Shown: piece by piece, positions 22,801-34,800 of the stretch
Layout of the letters: every line of letters starts with the position of its first letter
Numbering within the stretch: position 1 is the first letter of the stretch
NCBI GenBank assembly: GCA_029207755.1
Contig: JARCOQ010000016.1
Coordinates: forward strand, 15,025,307 to 15,089,306
Direction of reading: 5' to 3'
Length of the DNA stretch: 64,000 nt
Source of the DNA: Chamaea fasciata
Lineage: Eukaryota; Chordata; Aves; Passeriformes; Sylviidae
The notes under the pieces: generated by a model
Database searches by the model: none
What the model saw: only the letters and a program-made list of their open reading frames with translations
Told to the model about the DNA's origin: nothing
Made by a program: the position numbers and the translations under genes

Positions 22801-25800
22801 GTCTTGTCTAGACCGTACTTTTGACAAGAAAGGTTGCACCAAGTGCTCCTTGAGGTCCTTTCCATCCTGGTATTCCATGATTGTCTGTTGCCTCTTCTGT
22901 TCAGACTTGTCTGTGAGCACCTCTGATCTCCTGAGCTCATCTAAAGTGACTCCATGGGTGTTATTATGAGAATGCCATGGGCTGCACTGGGACCGTGGGC
23001 AGCTCTTTCCCAGCTGATTGATTTTCTGATTTATGCCCAACGCTTTGTAGCTGATCCTGCAAGCAGCACAGTTGCATTTTTCCAATTTCCAATCAGATGT
23101 AAAAGCCTCTGCAGCCTACGCTGATTTTGTTGTGTCATGAAATGAACTCACTCAATAACGCTCCAATGTTCCTGATGCTGTCTGGGCAGCCCATGGCTCC
23201 TGCTGCTGCTACCAGAGTCAGTGGGAGGATGGCAGAGACCGTGACCCAGTGCCCTGCTGGGGTAAGCCCTCCCACCTCCTACCTTCTTAATGCTGCCTTC
23301 CGGAGCCAAAAGGCCTCAGACAGATCTCACTGCCACTGCAGGATGTCTTTCCACCTTTAATTCCCACCCACACAAACCTACTTGGACCCTGTTCCTCCGC
23401 TCAGCCGGGCACAGAGGCTTCCTGTGGGCTCAGGGGTGCTGCTGTCAGCATAACCTTTCCCTCCCCTTCCCTTTTTGGGGATGTGATCCTATCTGGCTCA
23501 CTGGATCACTCTGGGATGCTGCTATGGGATCTGGCCATGCGTGGGCTCAGCTGCTCCCCACTCCTGGTTCCTGGCTTTAGCCTCGATGTTGGGATTGGAA
23601 TAACTGAGGAGATGCTGGTTCCATTTCTTGTATGGCCTGAACATGGCCTGGAGATGACCCCGTGTCTTGGTGCAAGACCACAATTTTGGGCACAGCTGTT
23701 ATGGAATACAACAACATTTTGGGGTGCCCAGGACACCCCACCTGAGCAGCCAGGCTGTGAAGGGCTGTTTGGCTGGAGGGAGAACTCACTGAGCCTTCAG
23801 TGTCTAATGGAAGTGTGTTTCATGAGAGATGAGCCTTGAGTGACTCCCATGGGATTTTTGCATTTGCTGCTGGACATGCTGACCACGTGATGCCAACATT
23901 CCCAGTGACATTAAACCCATCCCTCCCCTCGTGATCCAGGTGTTCCCAGCTCTGTTTGCTTGTTGTCTGGGTAGGAAGGACAAAGGCAGACCTGAGTTAT
24001 TTTTTATCATAACTTTACTATTGGTTGTAATTGTTTCAGCCATTCTCTTCCCCTCTTCTCTTTCTGAAACCCAAACCCATCACCACCATCTTCTCCACTG
24101 CTTCCTATTGGCAGCGGATTCTGTGCCTCTCCCCAGCACTCCCAGTTTCACTCTCCCACACTTTTCCCTTCATGCTCTCTCAGAAAAAGATACTGGAAAT
24201 GCACCGAACTTATGCTGACCCAGCATTTTAAACTCTATGCTCCTGGTCCAAGACTTATTTTGATTTTATTTACAGCGTCACCCATCCCTGCATTATAAAT
24301 GGTAATGTTAAGTAAAGCTGACTTACTACAGTTTCACTCAACTTCTATTAAAAAAATATTTTTAAGCAAAAATAACTTTTCCATTGGGAAAAAAAAATCA
24401 TTTTTCAATGAGTTTTAAACTCACTTTTCTAGCAGTCAAAGAAAAAGTGGACAAACAAGTGAAGCATGTGTTTATCTGCTGTCCAGTCCCATGGGGTTAC
24501 TTTGGTCTGAATTCATACCCTTCTATTCTCTCATTTATTTAAAAATCCGAAGTCTCACCAGCAGTTCCCTGGGATAAGAATCCTGGATGAACTGGGAGTT
24601 GCTCAGCTGGGTCCCAGCTCTGTAAGGATCTTGAGCACACAGCACAGGCCCTTTGCCGGGGGGATGTTTGCCTTCAACACTGGTTGTACAGATTAGGCCT
24701 GGTACCCTTGGGAAGATCATAGGGGGCTTCTAAATCCTTCCTGAATGTGATTCCAAGTTTTAAACCACTGAAAATCCTCTGAATTGTTTCTGTTGAAACT
24801 TCCTCTGATAAGAGATGTGTTAATGAACAGGAGCAGTAGCAGTATCTGGTGCTTTTGCCAGAGCTGCTGTGTGTTTTGGAGGGTGGAATTGAGGATCTGA
24901 GTGTTTGGAGAGCAAGTTGGAAGCTGGACACTGCTCCTCTTCCCCGAGGGCCTCTTGGATTTGGTTTCCATTTCTTTCACCAGCTTGTGGACAAGCGTGT
25001 GGTTTATTGCAACATCCCACCCAGTGGGAAGGACCAGGAATCCCAGCCTTGGGCAGGTGAAGGACTTCATGCTGGAGCTGTCGAGCCCCAAACACACCTG
25101 TTTAACCCTGAGTGTAGAAATTGTTCCCTGAGATGCAGAGATCAGGGTGGGTGAATTACTGAAGTGCCAGGCAGGAAAATTTTCCCATTTTCCTGCAAGT
25201 TTTGGGTTGGCCTGACTCTAGTGAGCTTTCCTGCCGACCCTCTGAAACTGGCCAAAGAAGTGACCTTATCACAGAGTCACAGAATGGCTTCAGTTGGAAG
25301 ATAAAAGATCCTCTCATTCCACTCCCTGTCATGGGGATGGACCCCTTCCAACCTGGCCTTGGAGATTTCCAGGGATGGGGCAGCCAGAGCTTCTCTGGGC
25401 ATCCTGTGCCAGTGCTTCAACTTTATCCTGTTGCATTGCCTCGGGTGCTTGTGCAATCCTTTCCCTTCAGCATCCCTGATTTATTCCAGCCAAGACTCTG
25501 GCCTGTGGATCAAGGCAGTAATTGTGTGACAATGCATTAGAGGAGTCCCAAAGGTTCTTGGAAGGTTGTTTGTGGTATTTTGGTGGTGGGATGGAAACGT
25601 CTCTTCCTCTGACCGGGATGGTTATTGATGGAGGACCTGGAGTGTGATCTTGAGTGTGAGTGGCAGGAGGCTGCTGGGGTGAGTGGGGCCCAAAAAGGTC
25701 ACCCCAAACTGGGCATGGTGCCGAGACTCTCCTGCCCCTTGGGGAGCTGTGCCCTGGTGTGGAACAGGCACAGAGGGAGTGTTCCACACCCCAGCGTTGA

Positions 25801-28800
25801 ATTTCTGTGAATGTTCTGCCACAAAACCTCCTGGCCAGCCTTGAACGAGTCACTGAGAGCCAGAGCTGGTGGTCGTCAGGTGTTAGAACCTCCTGCCTTA
25901 ACTTTTGGCTCTGCACACCCTGGTCATTTTCTGTGGGGTGGCAGGAGAAAGAGCATCTCCCTGCTGTTGGGTTGCTGAGGGGATGGGCAGGTTTGTGAGG
26001 ATCTTGAAGGCTGCAGCATCCAAGAGATTTGGATATGGGCTCAGGCACCACCCCTGGTGCTTGGTCTGGTTTGGTCAAAGCCTTAACCAAGGGCGTGAAC
26101 CAAGTGTGGGCACATCTCACTCTGCTGGGGTCTGCACAATATATCCATCACCAGATGCATCTGTGTTTGTCTAGTTGGCATTACTCATCCATTTTTTTTT
26201 TTTAGCCAGATAATTTAATTTTCAGAAAAGTTTTTGCCACCTGAAGGTCAAATCTACTCAGATTTTATATGTCATCTGAATGTCCTCAAATGAAAGCAAT
26301 TAAAAAAAAAAAGAAACAAAATGCAGGAGGACTTTTCCAATTTGTCAATGTTTGGAAGCACCCTGCAGTTGCCCAGTGAGGCTCCACACGAGGCCATTGG
26401 GGAAGCTCCAGCTGATAAAATCAGTTGTTCACACGTGGGAACGGCAATATCCAGCAGCTTGGACTCAAGGAATGGTTTGGCAAGGAGTGGCAGTGCCAGG
26501 CAGGCACGTCCACAGCGGCTGCACTCAGTGCTCCGCTAACGAGGGCAAGGGCCACTAATGGGGCCTGGCCAGGAGCCTGCAGAGACGCTGTGGGAACAGC
26601 ACCAGGAGGACACCGGACATGGAGTCGGGGCCAAGAGCTTCCTTGTGACCTCAGATGTCCTCCAGGGCTGGTTGGGATGCAGGACCCGTGTCCTCCTGCA
26701 GGTCCAGGGGAGAGCATTTCCCTTCTCAGGAAAGGTCACCAGATGTTTTCCCCCAGGATGGCAGCTCCGCTCCTGCCAAGTCCCAAGGTGGGCTGTTCTG
26801 ATCCATTCCCATTCACTGGCAAACCTCGGATAATCAATATTCATCCCTCTATCGCCCCATCCCACAAAACAGGGCTCCTGCTGCTTCTCCAGCTGTATCA
26901 TGGCACCAAGACAGGCATGGAAGAGGCTGTTCAAAGGCAAATCAGCCTTCTGACCTCCCAGCAGACAGGGGGACAGCTGAACTTGTTCTGCATTAAGAAG
27001 GAAACAACTGAAGGCTGGAAAAGATGCTAAAAAGGAAAAAAAAATCAATATCCACCCTAACTCCCTAAGTGCCACAGTCTGTTACTGCTTCCAAGGCTTT
27101 GCTATGGATTTTAATCCTTCAGGGGTGGTGACTGCACACGTCCCACACCGAACACTGCCCTTCATCCCTGGGGGGGCCATTCCCAACAGTGCATCCCAAG
27201 GAATTCCCGTTGTGCCGAGGATGAGGGGCCGGCCCTGCTCGGGGCTCTTTGGGAAGGCGCTCGGACGGGCCGCGCTGGCTCTGGCTTGCGTCAGCTTTAA
27301 TCTAAAGTTGGAGCTCTTTTGAGCTGATCTGTGTTAATGTTGGGTGGAATTAACATGCATACGGGGAGACCACGTGATGCCCTCCGACCTCCCCCCCCCC
27401 TTTTTTTTTTCCCATTTTTTTTCCCCCCCCCCATCACTTTAACGGATTCCTGCCAAATCGGAGCGGCTGGCGCCTGGCAGGGCTGGGCTGCCACTGCCGG
27501 CAAGATGCCCGTGGTCTCTGTCCTTTACAAGGGAGCCATCATCATCAGCAGGTAACCTCCCCCAGCGGGGCTGGAAACGGGGAGGGGGTCCCGGGGGGCT
27601 TCCACTTCCAGCCAAGGTTCCTCCCTGTGGCTTCTCCAAGAGCAGGGTTGGGAAGCAGGGATTGCAGGGATGCCGTCGCTGGTTGGGTTTTCTGCGCTGG
27701 TGGCATTAGCAGAGCTCGGGGCTGCTGGCGGCCGTGCCTCGGAGTGGGGATGATGATAAAAGTTGATGGCAGGGGCATGATGATAAGAGTTGATGGTATC
27801 CAGGAGGCATCTGCTCCGCTGAAACTGCATCCGTATGGTGCTTTCCAGCCCGCCCTGAGCACCCGGCGCTCGCCCCAGGAATTTCCTCAGTGATTTACTC
27901 ACAATACCCTGAAAATCCTGGGTGGGGGGTTGAACCAGCCTGGGCCCAGGGCGGCTCTGCCTTCCTGGGATGCCTTCGAGCTCCGTTTTTCAACAGCCAG
28001 ATGCGGCCAGTTGTTGGTTCAGTCTTCAGTACATAGCAAGGAGGGGCATTTTTTAACAGGGAGAAAACACTTCCAGTCTGAATCTTAGAGGTGGAAGTTA
28101 CTGGCTTTGCTGGATAGCTCGATATTTTGAGTTTTATTTTGGATTCCTGGTAAGTCCCTGCAGGTTATTCTTATCCTGCCTCTCGCTGGATTTGGAGCAG
28201 CCTCTTGTTTCCCACGGTGTTGTTCCTCCTCATCCATGTTCAGATCTGGGACCTGATATCGATTGGGAAACACCTTTTCTCTTGTATCTTAAGTGCTGGA
28301 GAGTGTTTTGGTACCTCCTCCCGCCTGGTTTCCCACCTGGCACATCTGATCTGTTTCTCAGATCAAGGTTCATCCATCCTGAGGAGCCCAAGGACAAGTG
28401 CTGGTGGTCCCAGGTTTGGAGTCTGGCATCTGTGGTTGGGGCAGGGGGGGTTTGAGGTCATTCATTTGGAATCTTGCCTTAGGGTGTTTAGGGGGAGACT
28501 GTGAGATGTTTTGGGGAGTTACTTGGCTCAGAGGAATCTCAGGTGTGTGATGCTCTTCCACCCGCTCTGGCTTGTGCTGAGAAGCTCCCACCAGACCAGG
28601 CAGGACTTGGAGCAGCTCTTGCATCCCCTTTTCCAGACCCTCTCTGCCTGCATTAAAAACCTTGAGAGTGGATTGTGGCCGGCTGTCTTCATTACAGGCT
28701 GCCTGTGTCTGTGAAACTGCTTGATTCCCAGAACACGGCTCCGAGCTCTGATCTCATTTCCCGGGAGCTGCACAGCTGTCCAGCCCCGCTAATCTGGGGT

Positions 28801-31800
28801 AATGAATCACAGACAGGTCCAGCAGATTTGCTGGGTGGGGAGGATGATGTTCAACCCTGCACATATTCTCTCATTTATCTGTGTGAACCTCGGGGGGGCT
28901 GGCTGGGGGCTGAGTTTTGCCCGTGTGGGTGCGGTGGTGGGGCTGTCCCTCAGCCTGGGTGTCTGCAGTGCCTGTCCAGGGTGGAAGGGACAATGTGCCT
29001 CTGTGTGTGCTGGCTGGGCACCTGTGCCTCTGTTCTTTTTGGCCCATGACAGAAAGCTGCTCCTCTTGTCTCCCCCAGGACACTTATGGGACCGTACGGG
29101 ATGGATCGAACCGTGCACTGCTTTGACTTCTACGAGTGTGCAAACGGGCTGGGTGAGTCCCAGGGACAGCAGCGTGGGCTGGGATGCCTCAAACGTCCCC
29201 CCCCAGACCCCAGAGGCTGTGTCAGGATGTGCCTCCCTGTGGGAAGTCTGGTGTCTCACTGGTTCTTTTGTCTTGTACCTGCCCGTGTCGAGCATCTTTT
29301 GCACCTGCAACATTAAGAGAATGTCAAAATCCCAATTAATTCCATGGTAATGGTGGGCAGCCAGTGCTGGGAGCTGTGCAGGAGCTTGAGGCCACAACCC
29401 CTTCCCTGAGCAGGATGAGGGGGAGGGGCCTTTCAGAATTTTCTGGATTAAATAAATTTCAATGATAAACAAATAAATAAATAAATAAACAGAATCCCCA
29501 GCACTTCCCTGCCCCTCTGCAGACTTTTCCCCTGGAAAGCCATCCCAATGGGTGATGGAAGGTGCTTCCTGCAGCGCTCCTGGGGACTGGGATGCATGAG
29601 CTGGGTTTGGAAAGTTTGGCCACGGGGAAGGGAATGGGCACTGAGTGAGTCAGGTGTCCTTTCACAGTGCTCTGAACTTCAAAGCATGGAAGAGAAGGGA
29701 AAAGAGAAGGTCACATCCATTAGAACATGAGAAAGTCCCAGGTTCATGACACTCAGCCCAGAAAGATCCAGCACAGCATTTCTTCTGACCTCTGGGTATC
29801 CAGTGGTGCTCTGCCATGAACTTCACAAAAATCTGTGATCCTGCATCAGGATTTCACAGTCTCTCCCCTAATCCTTAGTTGTGAGTGCAGCCCACCCTCC
29901 CACAGAGCAGCTGGTGACCTCTTGGTGAGACCCCTGAATGACCATTTGGGACAGCTCCTGAGAAGTCACCAGAGAAAGAAGTTCAGGTTTCCTGAGAGCT
30001 GAGATTAATTATGGATTCATTATTGGCTGTTTCCAGCTCTGGGGTAACAGGACTTTCCGTCATGGGGGGATGGCTTTGCTGATTCTTCCCCCAGTCATGC
30101 GGTTCACAGGAGCTCAGAGAAATGTCTTTACTTGGGGAATATGATATTTTACTCTCCAGAGGTGGATTTGGTTGAGTTGGTGGGATTTCAGCTGCTGGGT
30201 TAGATTAGCTCATTAAAGGAGGAGGCCCAGAAAAGCCTGATGGGGCCATCACTGACCTCTGAAAGAAGTGACAGATGGGGCAGCCCTTTGTGAGCCACTT
30301 CACCGGGTTCCACTTCCTCTCCTTTCCCCCAAACTGTGGCCAGAGGGTCCTTGCAGAGTCTAGCAGAACCTCTACAGCAAACTGTGAGGAAGCTACAAAA
30401 ACGTGGATTTCCTAGTACCATCAACAGCTGGCTTCATCCCCTCCTATGAGGCTTGAAGCACTCAGGATGAGCAATCATCCTCCAGAAATCATGGAATGGT
30501 TTGGGTTGGAAGGGACCTCAAAGCTCATCTCACTGCACCCCCCTGCCATGGGCTGGAACACCTTCCACTATCCCAGGTTGCTCCAATCCCTGGCCAGCCT
30601 GGCCTTGGACGCTTCCAGGGATCCAGGGGCAGCCACAGCTTCTCTGGGCACCCTGTGCCAGGGCCTCCCCACCCTCCCAGGGAACAATTCCTTCCCAATG
30701 TCCCATATATCCCTGCCCTCTGGCAGCTTAATCATCCCTCTCTGATGAGTAGTGCTTGCAGAATCCCTGTGTCTGCCAGAGCTGTAGCTGCTCAGAGTGG
30801 GTTTATTTGGGAAAAGGAAGTGCCTTCATGATGCAGGTGTTATCCCAGCAGTTTCTCAGGCTGGATGCAGGTGTTATCCCAGCAGTTTCCCTGGTAGGAT
30901 GAGGTGTTATCCCTGGTAGGATGAGGTGTTATCCCAGCAGTTCCTTTGGAGCAGCATCACTGCTCGGTGCCAGGTCAGCGTTTGGCCGCGGGTCTGTTGT
31001 TCTGTGGCTTTAGGTGGAAACCCACATGTGAACCTCAGCAGAAGTTCAAAGGGGTTACCTGGCAGCTCCTCAAACCTGAACCTCGAATTAAAGAATAGCC
31101 ATCAAAGGGAAGTGCTGATTAAGGAGCATTTCTCAGAAACACTGAGATCCCATTATCTTGACCTTCATCTGCTTAGGACAGGGCAGCGAGTGATTCACCT
31201 CCAATCTGTCCCTTCCTCCAGACAGAAAAAGCTGGCGGGGGCTGCAAGATCAACAGAGGGATTAAGGGAAATGTAATTGAACATTGCCAGCTTAGGCCCA
31301 GAGCAGGCAGCCCCTCTCTGTGCCCAGCCTGGCAGCCGGTGGGGTCAGGATGCGCCTGGGATGATCCCACTTGGACTAAACAACCAGATTAGCCAGGACA
31401 CCCCCTGACCTGTGGGACACAGATCCAGGGGCAGGTGAGATCATAGCCTGAGAACTGTGACTCTGGCATTAGTGGGAGTGGGATTAGAGGCACCGGAGAA
31501 GCTTGAGGGTCTTGGAGAAATTTATAGGATCGTTAAGAGCCTAAAGAAAACACAGACTTGGTCAGTCTTACCTCTAAGTCCATCTGGAGCTTTCCTGGCA
31601 CACTTTGTTCTGCAAAAGAGAAAAAACCAGGGGCATGGGCATCAGCTCCAGGACCTTTGCCAGAAAGGAAAGATTAAATAGAGGGATCCAAAATAGGCTA
31701 GATTATCTGGCCCTAAGTATGACTTAATAAGCATTATACTGGGACTTTGATGCTGTGATAATTAAAGAGCCGTTATTTACCTGCACTGGGTCCCAAACAG

Positions 31801-34800
31801 AAATTTGATTGAAGTAAATGTTTATAAAATATATTAAAAAGATCAGTGCCATCAGTCACCTGCTGTCCTCTGCTGTGGTCTGAGCCCTGGAAGGGGTGAG
31901 CCCTCCCTCCTCCTCTCCCCTGCCCCAGTGAGGCTCGCCAGTGGATCTTGGGGGGCAGGACTGGTACCCACAGCACCTTCTTGGAGAAGTGACGGGTGTG
32001 AGTAGTGGGAAGAGCTTGGCATCATCCAGCTGCTTTCCCAACAAGAGAGTTAAAACTCAGGGATTTTTTCCTCCCCCCTTCCAAGTTTGAGTGTGTCTGG
32101 AGCAATACTGTGAGTAATCACCGATTTTAATAACAAGATCGGATTTTCTCATGACATCGTTGGGGATAAAGGAGGATTTGGAGATACTTCAGCTATATTA
32201 AGGTATTATTACAATTGATTTGCAGGCACAAAAGGGAAATGAGTCATTATTGATTTGATACCTCGGCACAGGTGCCTGTCCCACACTGGGCTGCTGGGGG
32301 ATGCTGCAGCTGAGCCTCTGCAAGGTGCAGATTTTTATATTATTTGTCCGATGTGCTTCATCATTCCTAATTCCTTGGTGTTACAGCGTGAAGAAAGATG
32401 TAGGATGAGCTCCTGAGTCATCCCCTTGGCTTGGCTGGACTTCCAGCCTCTTCCCCAACCAGGGGAACCAGTGGGCCTTTGCCTCTGCAGGAGGTTTCTC
32501 AAGGCCATCCCTGGGGTGCCTCTGTTCCCTGAGGTGCCCCTGTTCCCTGGGGTGTCTCTGCAGAGCCCAGCACAGGGATCCTCTGGCTCCATAGTGAGCA
32601 GAGGAATTTCCAGCTGAGCATCCCTGGCCATGAGCAGGTTTGACCTTTAGCCCACGGCCACAACATCTCCTCCCCACTTTCGTGCCCAGGTGCCTGGCCT
32701 GACCCACGCCTTGGAGAGGCTCGTGCTGCTTATAGATACTTTTTGGGGGCCAATATTTCCAATCTGAGTGGATTTCTTTTATAATGCAATGGAGAAAATA
32801 TTAGTGCCCGTTCCTGAGGTGTTCTGCTGTGAGTTCCCTGTTCGGCATTAACAGCTCCTCACAAGTGCCTGGTTAGTGCATTAAGCCCAAGGAATAAACA
32901 CCAGCACTCAGACAGGGCTGGGATCTGGAGCTTGGGAAAAGCAGCAATTGGTGCATATAGAAATGAACTGGGAAACTAGAATAATTTAGTTTTGATCTAA
33001 TTTAATATCAAGGGGACTTGAGAGACAAAGTCTTTCCCTAGAGGCAGATGAAAACGGTGAGGAGCCTGAGAGCAGAGCTTGTGTTACAAAAGGAAGGGAA
33101 ACAGGGATGCAGACGGTGCTGTGTACTGAGTAATCCCCATCCAGGGTCCTCTTCCTTCCCGCCTGTTTCAGACAGGGTTCCCGTGTTTTGGGGAAGCAGC
33201 AGTGCCCTGTTTCCTGGAGGGAGGTGTTTCCTGCAGGCCAAGACCTCCCCAGGGCTGGGAGCAGCCCCTCAGCAGCCGGCGGACAGAGCTGTCACCGGCT
33301 GTGGCCTCAGTGGCACTGCCTGTCCCCGGCCTGCCCTCCCGCCCAGAGCTGCAAAATGCCTGACCGGCGGCTCTCGGGAGAGATTTGTTAATTAAAGCCA
33401 GGCTTTTTAATCCTTCTGTCCACAGCCTGGATCTTTGAAGTAGGACTTAACAAGCCCTGGATAAATAAGTCTCTTGGACCTTTTCCTGCCAGGCAGCTTA
33501 CGCTGGCCACAGGGACGGGCCCCGTGGCTGCGAGGGGCAGGAGCTCCGGTGCCAAGGGGCTGCAGGGCACCCGAGCTGTGCCGTGCGGTGGGGACGGCTC
33601 GGAGATCACACAGGGGTCACCTCTGCGCTCCCGCCTCAGCTGCTCCCCCCAGGCCAAGTCCTGGCAGAAACGGCCGCTCCTGGAGCGGGGCTCTGCCGCC
33701 GGTGCCTGTGCCAAAGGCTGAGGTGCTGCTGGGGCCTGGCAGGGGACAGGAGATGTCCCCACCACTGTGGTGCCCCTGGGGCTCGTCCAGATGTGCAGAG
33801 GGAAGGAACCTCCTGCAGGAAACACTTGTCACCAGGAATGTTTCGATCTGCAGCAGGAGCAGATCCTTTCCCATCAGTGATGAACTTGGAGCTGCTGGAG
33901 AGAGTCCAGGGGAGCCCGCGGAGATGCCCCAAGAGCTGGAGCCAGGCTGGGACAGCTGGGGGTGTTCACCTGGAGAGGAGAAGGCTCCAGGGACACCTCA
34001 GAGCCTCTTCCAGGGCCTAAAGGGGCACCAGGAGAGCTGGAAAGGGACAAGACACAGGGAATGGCTTCCCACTGCCAGAGGGCAGGAATGGATGGGACAT
34101 TGGGAAGGAATTCTCCCCTGGGAGGGTGGGCAGGCCCTGGCACAGGGTGCCCAGAGCAGCTGTGGCTGCCCCTGGATCCCTGGCAGTGTCCAAGGCCAGG
34201 CTGGATGGGGCTTGGAGCAGCCTGGGACACTGGGAGGTGACCCTGGCCCTGGCAGGGGGTGGGATGGGATGGGCTTTAAGGTCCCTCCCAAGCCAAACCA
34301 TTCCAGGAGTCTCTGAATTTAGGATTGGGGCTGCATCACTCAGACACTAGCTCTCCTCAAGCTCCGAAAATATCAAGTCCACACGCGGCCAGTGCAAGCT
34401 CTGATTGTCCTGCCTTTGTGTCATGGGCTGTATTTTTCCCCCAGGAATTAAGGTCATCGGTGGCATCAAGGAGCTCACTGGAGAAGAATATGGAGTTTAT
34501 GTCAAGAGGATCCTTCCAGGGGGTGTTGCTTACGCAGACGGTGAGTGAAACACGGGGCAGAGTGCCATGAGGTCTGAGAACAGCCCAGACTGAGGGTGTT
34601 TATTTCACACATTTGTTTCGCCCCTTATTAGATATTTTGGGTGCTTGCTTTGAGCTTTTCCAGGGGCTGGGGGTATTTCTTTAGTGTCGCAGTTGTTCTA
34701 ACATCTGACAGCAGCCTTGGACTTGCTTCTCAGCATCTGTATAATTGTTTTGTGTGTGTAGAGCGTGACACACCTCTGCCACACAAGAACTTTCCTGTCC

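Larger units (their letters stand above)
19012..29078 (+). other. STXBP4-like 5' intron region (between first exons and the exon at 29079)
   Basis: About 10 kb. It contains first exon B, CR1 fragments at 22.67-22.88 and 25.27-25.43 kb and AT-rich DNA near 24.3 kb. No other exon was recognised. The stretches 19.9-22.6, 22.9-25.2 and 25.5-27.3 kb look like unique intron. Confidence 0.65.
29153..34444 (+). other. STXBP4-like intron before the second PDZ1 exon
   Basis: Contains an AAAT microsatellite at 29.47 kb, CR1 copies at 30.49-30.73 and 33.89-34.32 kb, and a 34-bp tandem repeat at 30.83-30.95 kb. Nothing was recognised in 31.0-33.8 kb. Confidence 0.75.

Noticed and set aside
33474..34316. 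Plus-strand ORF of 280 codons
   Set aside because: Its second half is the translated CR1 3' region (blocks such as 'gggacattgggaaggaattc'), and its first half lacks any domain.
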